Origin: DASXTS01 sp036505275
GTDB lineage: Bacteria; Actinomycetota; Actinomycetes; Mycobacteriales; Pseudonocardiaceae
Length of the DNA stretch: 11,419 bases
Assembly: GCA_036505275.1 (NCBI GenBank)
Contig: DASXTS010000048.1
Coordinates: 1 to 11,419, forward strand
Direction: 5' to 3'
Part shown: positions 1-6,766 of the stretch, piece by piece
How positions within the stretch are numbered: position 1 is the stretch's first letter
Layout: every line of letters begins with the position of its first letter
Program-made: the position numbers and the translations under genes
The notes under the pieces: model-generated
Database searches by the model: none
Told to the model about the DNA's origin: nothing
The model's input: the letters and a program-made list of their open reading frames with translations, nothing else

Positions 1-270
1 GCGGGTGAGGTGCTGGACATTGGGCGCAAGACCCGGGTGTGGCCGATCGCCATTCGCCGGGCCGTCGAGCTGCGGGATCGCACGTGCCAGTTCGCCGGGT
101 GTGAGGTGCCGGCGCAGCATTGTGATATTCATCATAAGCGGCCGTGGGCGGAAGGTGGGCCGACCAGCTACCAGGGCGGGGTGCTCGCCTGCCGCAACCA
201 CCACACCCAGGCGCACAAGTACCACGCCATCTTCCGAGCCGACGGCCGATTCACGGTCAACCGCAACTAA
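1..270 (+). CDS. HNH endonuclease domain protein, C-terminal part (5' truncated by window)
   Basis: The reading frame is open from base 1 and ends at TAA (268-270), giving 89 residues of a longer protein. The visible part is an HNH nuclease domain. It has a C-X4-C pair (C29, C34), a DIHH core (residues 42-45) and a closing C-R-N-H-H (64-68), the usual zinc and metal-binding layout of the fold. Actinobacterial genomes carry many copies of a DUF222-HNH family (the 13E12-type repeat family) that end in this way, so the missing N-terminus is probably DUF222; this is inferred. The gene is convergent with sufT, with only 9 bases between the stop codons. There is no visible functional link to the suf genes. 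The domain looks intact, but DNA cleavage by this family is poorly documented. Confidence 0.85.
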   Translation, partial: AGEVLDIGRKTRVWPIAIRRAVELRDRTCQFAGCEVPAQHCDIHHKRPWAEGGPTSYQGGVLACRNHHTQAHKYHAIFRADGRFTVNRN

Positions 271-279
271 ATCCGCGAA

Positions 280-678
280 TCAGACCGTGAAACCTAGCGC
301 GCGTAGTTGCTCGCGCCCATCCTCGGTGATTTTGTCTGGCCCCCATGGCGGCATCCACACCCAGTTGATCTTGAAATCGCGCACCAGGCCGCCGCCGGGG
401 CCATACACCAGGGCGGCCCTGGTCTGGTCCTCGATGACATCGGTGAGCGGGCAGGCGGCCGAGGTGAGGGTCATGTCGAGGACGGCGATGCCATCGTCCA
501 CCCGGATGTCGTAGACCAGGCCGAGGTCGACGACATTGATGCCAAGCTCGGGGTCGACCACGTCGCGCATGGCCTCCTCGATGTCGTCCAGGCTCGGCTC
601 CTCAGCCATCGGCGGCATGGCCACGTCGTCCAGGTCGGCGGCGCTGCGGCCAGCGCGATCGGCGTCCTGCTGGGTCAT
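280..678 (-). CDS. sufT: SufT-like iron-sulfur assembly factor (MIP18/DUF59 family)
   Basis: This is a 132-residue protein and the last gene of the suf operon. It helps deliver or mature Fe-S clusters on client proteins in the cytoplasm; in actinobacteria its exact step is not settled. The DUF59 signature is clear: DPELGINVVDLGLVYDI (residues 42-58), a conserved TSAACPLTD with C76, and a C-terminal WMPPWGPDKITEDGREQLR block (108-126). The first ~28 residues are a charged, probably flexible extension. I chose the ATG at 678, which lies 7 bases after the sufU stop and has GGGAG 11 bases upstream. In-frame ATGs at 705 and 717 would add 9 or 13 residues and overlap sufU, and cannot be excluded. 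Expression should be coupled to the rest of the suf operon. Confidence 0.93.
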   Translation of the reverse strand: MTQQDADRAGRSAADLDDVAMPPMAEEPSLDDIEEAMRDVVDPELGINVVDLGLVYDIRVDDGIAVLDMTLTSAACPLTDVIEDQTRAALVYGPGGGLVRDFKINWVWMPPWGPDKITEDGREQLRALGFTV

Positions 679-685
679 GGCTGCA

Positions 686-1153
686 TCAGCTCCCTGCCTC
701 GACATTGCTATCGACACTGCGCACGACGGCGTCCTTGAAGGCCATCCAGCCGAGCAGCGCGCATTTCACCCGTGCCGGGTAGCGAGCGACACCGGCGAAG
801 GCAACCGCGTCCTCCAGCACGTCCTCGTCGGGCTCGACCTGGCCGCGGCCCTGGATCAGCTCGACAAAGGTGTCCACCGTGGACAGCGATTCCTTGACGC
901 CGCGGTCCACGACGAGGTCCGTGAGTACGGAAGTGGCGGCCTGGCTGATGGAGCAGCCGAGGGCGTCGTAGGAGACGTCCTCGACCACGGCGTCCACCCC
1001 TTCGCCGACGAGTCGCACCCGCAGAGTCACCTCGTCGCCGCAGGTCGGGTTGACGTGGTGCACCTCGGCGTCGTAGGGCTCGCGCAGCCCGCGGCGGTGC
1101 GGGTTGCGGTAGTGATCCAGGATGATCTCCTGGTACAGCTGCTCGAGCTTCAC
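686..1153 (-). CDS. sufU: SufU, zinc-dependent sulfurtransferase partner of SufS
   Basis: This 155-residue IscU-like fold protein accepts persulfide sulfur from SufS and passes it to the SufBCD scaffold. The three conserved cysteines are present: C38 (NPTCGD), C67 (LGCSIS) and C131 (VKCALL). D40 follows the first. In Gram-positive SufU these form the zinc site and sulfur acceptor. The GTG start at 1153 overlaps the sufS stop as GTGA, and GGAG lies 7 bases upstream (1161-1164). The frame stays open further upstream to 1285, but that stretch is only the sufS shadow; homology begins at KLEQLYQEIILDHYRNP. The 18-21-residue insertion between the second and third cysteines that separates SufU from IscU appears to be present, judging by the 64-residue C67-C131 spacing. 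Confidence 0.96.
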   Translation of the reverse strand: MKLEQLYQEIILDHYRNPHRRGLREPYDAEVHHVNPTCGDEVTLRVRLVGEGVDAVVEDVSYDALGCSISQAATSVLTDLVVDRGVKESLSTVDTFVELIQGRGQVEPDEDVLEDAVAFAGVARYPARVKCALLGWMAFKDAVVRSVDSNVEAGS

Positions 1154-2448
1154 CGGCCGGCTCCGAAGAAGCGCCGCGCCTCGCGGACGGCCTCGACCAG
1201 GGCGTCCACCTCGTCGAGGGTGTTGTACAGGTAGAAGGTGGCCCGCACTGTGGCGGCCAGCCCGAAGCGCCGGTGCAGCGGCCACGCGCAGTGGTGGCCG
1301 ACCCGCACCGCGACCCCGGCGTCGTCCAGCACCTGACCGGCATCGTGTGCGTGCACGCCGTCCAGCACGAAGGACACTGCGCCGCCCCGGCTGTCGACCG
1401 AGGTGGGACCGATGATCCGCACGCCGGGCACGGTGGACAGCCTGTCCAGCGCGGCGGCGGTGAGTGCGTGCTCGTGATGGGCGATGCGGTCCATGCCGAT
1501 CACCGTGAGGTAGTCGACTGCGGCGGCCAGGCCGACGGCCTGCGAGGTCATCGGCACGCCGGCCTCGAACCGCTGCGGCGGCGGGGCGAACGTGGAGCCC
1601 TCCATGTGCACCAGCTCGATCATGGACCCGCCGGTGAGGAACGGCGGCATGGCCTCCAGCAGCTCGCGGCGGCCGTAGAGCACACCGATGCCGGACGGCC
1701 CGAGCATCTTGTGGCCGGAGAACACCGCGAAGTCGACGCCGAGTTCGGCGAAGTCGACTCGGCCGAACTCAATCGACCCGTGCGGCACGGACTGGGCGGC
1801 GTCGATCAGGGTCAGCGCGCCGACCTCGTGCGCCCGCCGCACCAGCGTGGCGACCGGGTTCACCGTGCCCAGGACGTTGGACTGGTGGGTGAACGCCACC
1901 ATCCTGGTCCGCTCGTTGATCAGAGTGTCGAGGTTCGACAGGTCGAGCCGGCCGTCGTCGGTGACGCCGAACCAGCGCAGGGTGGCGCCGGTCCGGACGC
2001 ACAGCTGCTGCCACGGCACCAGGTTGGCGTGGTGCTCCATCTCGGTGATGACGATCTCGTCGCCGGGTCCGACGGCGAAGCGGGCGGCATCAGCACCGGC
2101 GGTGGCGGCGTTGCCCAGCGAGTACGTCACCAGGTTGATGCCCTCGGTGGCGTTCTTGGTGAACACCACCTCGCCGGCGCCGACCCCGACGAAGCCGGCG
2201 ATGCGGGCCCGCGCCGACTCGTAGGCGTCGGTGGCCTCCTCGGCGAGCTGGTGCGCGCCGCGGTGCACCGCGGCATTGTGCTGCTCGATGAAGGCGCGCT
2301 CGGCGTCCAGCACCTGCCGCGGCCGCTGCGAGGTGGCCCCGGAGTCCAGGTACACCAGCGGTTTGCCGGCCCGCACCGTGCGGGACAGGATCGGGAAGTC
2401 GGCGCGGATCTTCCGGACGTCGAGGACGGAATCCAGCTGAGCAGTCAC
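1150..2448 (-). CDS. sufS: SufS, PLP-dependent group II cysteine desulfurase
   Basis: This 432-residue enzyme converts L-cysteine to L-alanine and holds the sulfur as a persulfide for SufU. It is a fold-type I aminotransferase-like protein. The PLP Schiff-base lysine is K247 in FSGHKMLGPSGIGVLYG. The cofactor pocket is marked by ATSQRP (39-43), EMEHHANLVPW (136-146, H140 stacking on PLP) and DAAQSVPH (216-223). The catalytic cysteine is C387 in RVGHHCAWPLHRRFG, the short-loop group II (SufS) type rather than IscS. It starts with GTG at 2448 and overlaps the sufC stop as GTGA; a strong AGGAGG lies at 2459-2464. All key residues are intact. Being between sufC and sufU fits the usual actinobacterial order. 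Confidence 0.97.
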   Translation of the reverse strand: MTAQLDSVLDVRKIRADFPILSRTVRAGKPLVYLDSGATSQRPRQVLDAERAFIEQHNAAVHRGAHQLAEEATDAYESARARIAGFVGVGAGEVVFTKNATEGINLVTYSLGNAATAGADAARFAVGPGDEIVITEMEHHANLVPWQQLCVRTGATLRWFGVTDDGRLDLSNLDTLINERTRMVAFTHQSNVLGTVNPVATLVRRAHEVGALTLIDAAQSVPHGSIEFGRVDFAELGVDFAVFSGHKMLGPSGIGVLYGRRELLEAMPPFLTGGSMIELVHMEGSTFAPPPQRFEAGVPMTSQAVGLAAAVDYLTVIGMDRIAHHEHALTAAALDRLSTVPGVRIIGPTSVDSRGGAVSFVLDGVHAHDAGQVLDDAGVAVRVGHHCAWPLHRRFGLAATVRATFYLYNTLDEVDALVEAVREARRFFGAGR

Positions 2449-3215
2449 AACGCCGCCGCCTCCTGACTACCGATGTAGCGCACGTAGCCCTCTTCCTCGA
2501 GCCGCTCGGCCAGCTCGGCGCCGCCGGATTCGACGATCCGCCCGCCAGCGAAGACGTGCACGCGGTCGGGGGTGATGTGCCGCAGGATCCGGGTGTAGTG
2601 CGTGATCAGTAGCACGCCGACGTCGCCGGACGCCCGGTAGCGGTTGACGCCCTCGCTCACCACGCGCAGCGCGTCCACGTCCAGCCCGGAGTCGGTCTCA
2701 TCCAGGATGGCGATCTTCGGTCGGAGCAGCGCGAGCTGCAGGATCTCGTGCCGCTTCTTCTCGCCACCGGAGAACCCCTCGTTGACGCTGCGCTCGGCGA
2801 ACGACGGGTCGATGTCCAGCGCGGTCATCGCGTCCCGCACCTCCTTGACCCAGGTGCGGAGCTTGGGCGCCTCGCCGCGGATCGCGGTGACCGCGGTGCG
2901 CAGGAAGTTCGACATGGACACGCCGGGCACCTCGACCGGGTACTGCATGGCCAGGAACAGGCCGGCCCTTGCCCGCTGATCGACGGTCATGGCCAGCACG
3001 TCCTCGCCGTCCAGCAGCACCTGGCCGGAGGTCACGTGGTACTTCGGGTGGCCGGCGATGGAGTACGCCAGGGTGGATTTGCCGGAGCCGTTCGGACCCA
3101 TGATCGCGTGCGTCTCGCCGGCCGTGACCGTGAGGTCGACGCCGGAGAGAATCTCCTTCTGGCCGTCCTCGGTGGTCACCGCGACGTGCAGGTCCTTGAT
3201 CTCCAGGGTGGACAT
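2445..3215 (-). CDS. sufC: SufC, ATPase of the SufBCD scaffold
   Basis: This 256-residue ABC-type ATPase has no membrane domain. It binds SufB and SufD, and ATP hydrolysis drives the conformational change needed for cluster assembly. It has Walker A GPNGSGKS (40-47), Q-loop Q91, the signature FSGGEKKRHEILQ (148-160), Walker B IAILDETDSGLD (168-179) and switch H206. The DETDSGLD version of Walker B is the SufC hallmark. I chose the ATG at 3215 because the family begins near MSTLEIKDLHV and GAGGAG precedes it. An in-frame ATG at 3239 adds 8 residues but has a weak ribosome site. The 37-base gap after sufD is the only loose junction in the operon. The stop overlaps the sufS GTG by four bases. 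Confidence 0.97.
   Translation of the reverse strand: MSTLEIKDLHVAVTTEDGQKEILSGVDLTVTAGETHAIMGPNGSGKSTLAYSIAGHPKYHVTSGQVLLDGEDVLAMTVDQRARAGLFLAMQYPVEVPGVSMSNFLRTAVTAIRGEAPKLRTWVKEVRDAMTALDIDPSFAERSVNEGFSGGEKKRHEILQLALLRPKIAILDETDSGLDVDALRVVSEGVNRYRASGDVGVLLITHYTRILRHITPDRVHVFAGGRIVESGGAELAERLEEEGYVRYIGSQEAAAL
2459..2464 (-). promoter_or_regulatory. Ribosome binding site of sufS
   Basis: AGGAGG on the minus strand, 10 bases before the GTG at 2448 and inside the end of sufC. It supports the GTG start and suggests that sufS translation is coupled to that of sufC. Confidence 0.75.
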
Positions 3216-3218
3216 GGT

Positions 3219-3224
3219 CTCCTC
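3219..3224 (-). promoter_or_regulatory. Ribosome binding site of sufC
   Basis: GAGGAG on the minus strand ends 3 bases before the ATG at 3215. The spacing is tight, but pairing through its upstream GAGG gives 5 bases. It favours 3215 over the in-frame ATG at 3239. Confidence 0.55.
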
Positions 3225-3252
3225 GGTAGCTCCGTTCATTGCTCGAATCCCG

Positions 3253-4413
3253 TCAGGCGCCGACCGCTTGCAGCTCGGCCTCGATCGCGGCCTCCAGCCG
3301 CTGGCGCACCGCCGGCACGGTGATCTTGGCCAGCACGTCGTTGAAGAAGCCGCGGACCACCAGGCGGCGGGCCAGGTCGGTCGGGATGCCGCGCGAGGTC
3401 AGGTAGAACAACTGCTCGTCGTCGAAGCGGCCGGTCGCGGACGCGTGTCCGGCGCCCTTGATCTCGCCGGTCTCGATCTCCAGGTTCGGCACCGAGTCGG
3501 CTCGGGCGCCATCGGTCAGCACCAGGTTCCGGTTCAGCTCGAACGTGTCGGTGCCCTCGGCGGCGGCGCGGATCAGCACGTCGCCGATCCAGACCGTGTG
3601 CGCGCCGCGGCCCTGCAGCGCTCCCTTGTAGGTCACGTTCGATCGGCAGTGCGGCACGGCGTGGTCGATGAACGTGCGGTGCTCCAAGTGCTGTCCGGCG
3701 TCGGCGAAGTACAGCCCGTTGGCCTCGATGTCGCCGCCGGGACCCTTGAACGTCATGGTGGGGCTGACCCGCACCAGGTCACCGCCCAAGGTGACGACGT
3801 TGTGCCGGAGCGCGGCGTCCCGGCCGAGCGCGGCGTGGTGCGCGGTGACGTGCACGGCGTCGTCGGCCCAGTCGTGCACGAACACCACGGTCAGCTGCGC
3901 GCCGTCATCCAGCACCAGCTCCACGTTCTCGCCGTAGGTGCCGCCGCCGCGGTAGTCGACCACCACCACGGCCTCGGCGAACCGCTCGGCCCGCAGCTGC
4001 AGATGCCCGTAGGCCGCCCGCCCGGCGCCTGGGCCGGTCACGGTGACCAGGGTGGGCGCCGTCGCCCGCACCTCGCGCGGCACGGTGACCACGGTGGCCT
4101 CCGCGAAGGCGCCCCAGGCCTGCGCGGCCACCCGGTCGCCCGGCACCCCGCCGGCGCCGATGCGCTGGTCGCCGCGGGTCGCCGTGTGCACGGTGACCTC
4201 CGGCGCGGCGTCCACCCGCACGGCAGCAGTGCCCGTCGCCGCGGCGCCCCCTTGTCCAATGGGCAGGTGCAGCCCCCGAAGCCGGCGCAGTGGCGTGAAC
4301 CGCCAGTCCTCCTCGCGGCCGGACGGCACCTCGAACGCCTCGACGTCGTACGAGGTGAACCGCTCCCCCCGCGAGGCCCTGGGCACCGCTGGGGTGTCGA
4401 CCACTGCCGCCAT
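3253..4413 (-). CDS. sufD: SufD, scaffold subunit of the SufBCD complex
   Basis: This 386-residue beta-helix protein pairs with SufB, and the cluster is built at their interface. The family-typical C-terminal half is clear: HCRSNVTYKGALQGRGAHTVW (255-275), LEIETGEIKGAGHASATGRF (311-330), DDEQLFYLTSRGI (331-343) and RGFFNDVLAKI (354-364). H323 in GHASATG corresponds by motif to the histidine needed in E. coli SufD. An N-terminal REEDWRFTPLRRL block (33-45) is also typical of the family. The ATG at 4413 overlaps the sufB stop by one base (TGATG), and AAGGGG lies 10 bases upstream, so its translation is coupled to sufB. It differs from SufB in lacking the VKCDALL cysteine motif. Confidence 0.96.
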   Translation of the reverse strand: MAAVVDTPAVPRASRGERFTSYDVEAFEVPSGREEDWRFTPLRRLRGLHLPIGQGGAAATGTAAVRVDAAPEVTVHTATRGDQRIGAGGVPGDRVAAQAWGAFAEATVVTVPREVRATAPTLVTVTGPGAGRAAYGHLQLRAERFAEAVVVVDYRGGGTYGENVELVLDDGAQLTVVFVHDWADDAVHVTAHHAALGRDAALRHNVVTLGGDLVRVSPTMTFKGPGGDIEANGLYFADAGQHLEHRTFIDHAVPHCRSNVTYKGALQGRGAHTVWIGDVLIRAAAEGTDTFELNRNLVLTDGARADSVPNLEIETGEIKGAGHASATGRFDDEQLFYLTSRGIPTDLARRLVVRGFFNDVLAKITVPAVRQRLEAAIEAELQAVGA

Positions 4414-5894
4414 CAGCCGACGGCCCCTTCCATCTGCAGCTCGATCAGCCGGTTCAGCTCGAGTGCGTACTCCATCGGCAGCTCACGGGCGATCGGCTCG
4501 ACGAAGCCACGCACGATCATGGCCATCGCCTCGTCCTCCGAGAGGCCGCGCGACATCAGGTAGAACAGCTGGTCCTCGCTGACCTTGGACACCGTGGCCT
4601 CATGGCCCATGGACACGTCGTCGGTGCGGACGTCCACGTAGGGGTAGGTGTCGGAGCGGCTGATGGTGTCGACCAGCAGCGCGTCGCACTTCACGGTCGA
4701 CCGGGCGTGGTGCGCGATCGGGTTCACCCGCACCAGGCCGCGGTAGGAGGTACGGCCGCCGCCGCGGGCCACCGACTTCGAGATGATCGTCGAGCTGGTG
4801 TGCGGCGCGAGGTGGGTCATCTTCGCGCCCGCGTCCTGGTGCTGGCCCTCGCCAGCGAAGGCGATCGAGAGCACCTCGCCCTTCGCGTGCTCGCCCATCA
4901 GCAGCACGGCCGGGTACTTCATGGTCACCTTGGAGCCGATGTTGCCATCGATCCACTCCATCGTCGCGCCCGCCTCGGCCTTGGCGCGCTTGGTGACCAG
5001 GTTGTACACATTGTTCGACCAGTTCTGGATGGTCGTGTACCGGCACCGGGCATTGCGCTTGACAATGATTTCCACGACCGCGGAGTGCAGCGAGTCGGAC
5101 GAGTAGATGGGCGCCGTACAACCCTCGACGTAGTGCACGTAGGCGCCCTCGTCGACAATGATGAGCGTCCGCTCGAACTGCCCCATGTTCTCCGTGTTGA
5201 TCCGGAAGTAGGCCTGCAGCGGGATCTCCACGTGCACACCCTTCGGCACGTAGATGAAGCTGCCGCCGGACCACACCGCGCCGTTCAGCGCCGAGAACTT
5301 GTTGTCTCCGTGCGGGATCACCGAGCCGAAATACTCCCGGAACAGTTCCGGGTGTTCTTTCAGCCCGGTATCGGTGTCCAGGAAAATGACACCCTGGCGT
5401 TCCAATTCCTCGTTTATCTTGTGGTATACCACTTCTGATTCATATTGCGCAGCCACGCCAGCGACGAGGCGCGCCTTTTCCGCCTCCGGGATGCCGAGCT
5501 TGTCGTAGGTGTTCTTGATATCGGCCGGCAGGTCGTCCCAGGACTGCGCCTGCTTCTCGGTGGAGCGCACGAAGTACTTGATGGTGTCGAAGTGGATGCC
5601 GGACAGGTCGGCGCCCCAGTTCGGCATCGGCTTGCGGTCGAACAGGCGCAGCGCCTTGAGCCGGGACTGCGTCATCCACTCAGGCTCGTCCTTCTTCGCC
5701 GAGATGTCCCTGACGACGGCCTCGGACAGGCCGCGCTGCGCGCTGGCGCCCGCGACGTCGGAGTCGGCCCAGCCGAACGCATAGCGGCCGAAGCTCGCCA
5801 GCGTCTCCTCCTGGGACAGCGGGGCGGCCTGGGACAGGGGGGCGGCCTGGGACAGGGGCGCTGCACCGAGACGTTGCTCAGCAGCCGTGGTCAT
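4413..5894 (-). CDS. sufB: SufB, core scaffold of Fe-S cluster assembly
   Basis: This 493-residue protein is the main scaffold of SufBCD and receives sulfur from SufU. Strongly conserved blocks are GAVWSGGSFIYVPKGVHVEI (205-224), YVEGCTAPIY (255-264), TTIQNWSNNVYNLVTKRA (287-304), NPIAHHARSTVKCDALLVD (391-409) and SMGHEATVSKVSEDQLFYL (428-446). C403 and E432 match the residues implicated in sulfur transfer and cluster assembly in E. coli SufB. The Cys of GCTAPIY, where some mycobacterial SufB proteins carry an intein, is uninterrupted here. The ATG at 5894 overlaps the sufR stop as ATGA, and GAAGGGA lies 7 bases upstream. Odd points are a triple AAPLSQ repeat near the N-terminus (residues 11-28) and an AT-rich patch coding for residues ~148-170. 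Confidence 0.97.
   Translation of the reverse strand: MTTAAEQRLGAAPLSQAAPLSQAAPLSQEETLASFGRYAFGWADSDVAGASAQRGLSEAVVRDISAKKDEPEWMTQSRLKALRLFDRKPMPNWGADLSGIHFDTIKYFVRSTEKQAQSWDDLPADIKNTYDKLGIPEAEKARLVAGVAAQYESEVVYHKINEELERQGVIFLDTDTGLKEHPELFREYFGSVIPHGDNKFSALNGAVWSGGSFIYVPKGVHVEIPLQAYFRINTENMGQFERTLIIVDEGAYVHYVEGCTAPIYSSDSLHSAVVEIIVKRNARCRYTTIQNWSNNVYNLVTKRAKAEAGATMEWIDGNIGSKVTMKYPAVLLMGEHAKGEVLSIAFAGEGQHQDAGAKMTHLAPHTSSTIISKSVARGGGRTSYRGLVRVNPIAHHARSTVKCDALLVDTISRSDTYPYVDVRTDDVSMGHEATVSKVSEDQLFYLMSRGLSEDEAMAMIVRGFVEPIARELPMEYALELNRLIELQMEGAVG
5811..5864 (-). repeat. 18-bp tandem repeat x3 within sufB
   Basis: Three adjacent 18-base units (5811-5828, 5829-5846, 5847-5864) start with CTGGGACAG on the plus strand and differ at a few positions. 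On the coding strand they encode three AAPLSQ units before the conserved EETLASFGRYAFGW. The length keeps the frame, so unit gain or loss would only lengthen or shorten the N-terminal tail. Confidence 0.9.
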
Positions 5895-6628
5895 GACGAC
5901 ATCCCTTCGGTCGTGGTGCTCACCGGATGGTGCCCGCCCGGCCTGCCGAGCGGCACGTGTGTGGTGCACGCGGCGTCGCCGCGGGCGATGGTGGCCAGCC
6001 GCTGCACGTGGGTGCCGAGCAGCTCGGCGAACGCCGCCGTCTCCACCTCGCACAGCTGCGGGAACTCGGTGGCCACGTGGGCGACCGGGCAGTGGTGCTG
6101 GCACAGCTGCTCGCCGGCCACCCCGCCGAGCGTGATCGACCTGGCCGAGGCAGCGTATCCCTCGCGGGTCAACGCGGTGGCCAGGGCCTCCGTCCGGTCG
6201 GCGGTCGTTCGGCCGGCGGCGATCTCGGCGCGATGACGGGCGACCATGGCCTCCACCCGCTGCCTGGCGAAGTCGCGCACCGCCTCGCCGCCGTCGCGGT
6301 CGGCGAGGAACCGCAGCGCTGCGACGGCCAGGTCGTCGTAGGTGTGCCCGAAGCGGGCCCGGCCGGCCTCGGTGAGCAGGAACAGCTTGGCCGGCCGGCC
6401 GCGGCCGCGGGGTCCGCGGAGCGGAGCCTGGCGGGTGGTCGCCTCGCCGTCGGCGAGCAGGGCGTCCAGGTGCCGGCGGACCGCGGCCGGGCTCAGCCCG
6501 AGCCGCTGGGCCACCACCCCGGCGGTGATCGGCCCGTCCTCCATGAGCGTCCTGGCCACCAGCTCCCTGGTCCGGCCGTCGCCATGGGCCGGCACGGGGG
6601 GCTGGGTGGGCAGCCCGACGTTTTTCAC
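5891..6628 (-). CDS. sufR: SufR, Fe-S-sensing ArsR/DeoR-like repressor of the suf operon
   Basis: This 245-residue regulator has an N-terminal winged helix: RTRELVARTLMEDGPITAGVVAQRLGLSPAAVRRHLDALLADG (19-61) is the helix-turn-helix, and GRGRPAKLFLLTEAGR (75-90) is the wing. Four C-terminal cysteines (C176, C180, C193 and C221) sit in CQHHCPVAHV, LCEVE and AACTTH. SufR proteins carry a [4Fe-4S] cluster on conserved cysteines in this region. Holo-SufR represses suf, and cluster loss relieves it. I chose the GTG at 6628, starting VKNVGLPTQPP; the frame is open further upstream but that is non-coding in character. This GTG overlaps the predicted operator and lies at the likely transcription start, so the mRNA may be leaderless. 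As first gene of its own operon, it is probably autoregulated. Confidence 0.93.
   Translation of the reverse strand: MKNVGLPTQPPVPAHGDGRTRELVARTLMEDGPITAGVVAQRLGLSPAAVRRHLDALLADGEATTRQAPLRGPRGRGRPAKLFLLTEAGRARFGHTYDDLAVAALRFLADRDGGEAVRDFARQRVEAMVARHRAEIAAGRTTADRTEALATALTREGYAASARSITLGGVAGEQLCQHHCPVAHVATEFPQLCEVETAAFAELLGTHVQRLATIARGDAACTTHVPLGRPGGHHPVSTTTEGMSS
5902..5908 (-). promoter_or_regulatory. Ribosome binding site of sufB
   Basis: GAAGGGA on the minus strand, 7 bases before the ATG at 5894 and inside the last codons of sufR. It fixes the sufB start; the longer open frame running to 6104 is only sufR read in another frame. Confidence 0.7.
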
Positions 6629-6641
6629 AACATCAGTGTTG
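6628..6641. promoter_or_regulatory. SufR operator, CAAC-N6-GTTG palindrome
   Basis: CAACATCAGTGTTG is an exact CAAC-N6-GTTG, the pattern described for SufR binding sites in cyanobacteria and actinomycetes; the arms extend to CAACA-N4-TGTTG. It overlaps the predicted -10 of sufR and touches the first base of the GTG start, an ideal place for repression. Binding by this SufR is inferred. Confidence 0.85.
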
Positions 6642-6663
6642 CGTATTTCCGGCCTCGTGGCAA
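6635..6663 (-). promoter_or_regulatory. Predicted sufR operon promoter
   Basis: On the minus strand, TTGCCA (6658-6663) is a fair -35. A 17-base spacer leads to AACACT (6635-6640), which matches the -10 consensus at its A2 and T6. The seventh base after this hexamer is the G of the GTG start at 6628, so transcription would begin at the start codon itself. The -10 lies inside the operator. Confidence 0.55.
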
Positions 6664-6754
6664 AGTCCGCCACGCCCGGCATCCCGGCAACGTGTCGACC
6701 GTCACCTCGATGTTGGCTGCCACCACTGACCACGGTCCGCGCACCGGTCGGAGA

Positions 6755-6760
6755 TAGGCT
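6755..6760 (+). promoter_or_regulatory. Predicted -10 element of mptB
   Basis: TAGGCT fits TANNNT and is followed by six bases and then the GTG at 6767, so the transcript is probably leaderless. No convincing -35 was seen 16-19 bases upstream. The only purine-rich alternative, GGAG at 6750-6753, is 13 bases from the start and too far for a good ribosome site. Confidence 0.5.
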
Positions 6761-6766
6761 CCCGCC

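Noticed and set aside
1..300. A mobile element carrying the HNH gene beside suf
   Set aside because: No terminal repeats, transposase or composition change is visible; DUF222-HNH genes are common singletons in actinobacteria.
5104..5140. Possible intein in sufB at the GCTAPIY site
   Set aside because: The conserved block YVEGCTAPIYSSDSLHSAVV is continuous and the protein has the normal intein-free length.
4413..6104. A 563-residue SufB starting at 6104
   Set aside because: The extra 70 residues are sufR read in another frame. The ATG at 5894 has a proper ribosome site and begins just ahead of the conserved sequence.
6688..6715. A second SufR-like site, CAAC ... GTTG, in the sufR-mptB gap
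   Set aside because: The half-sites are 20 bases apart instead of 6 and the inner bases are not symmetrical, so it does not fit the known operator pattern.
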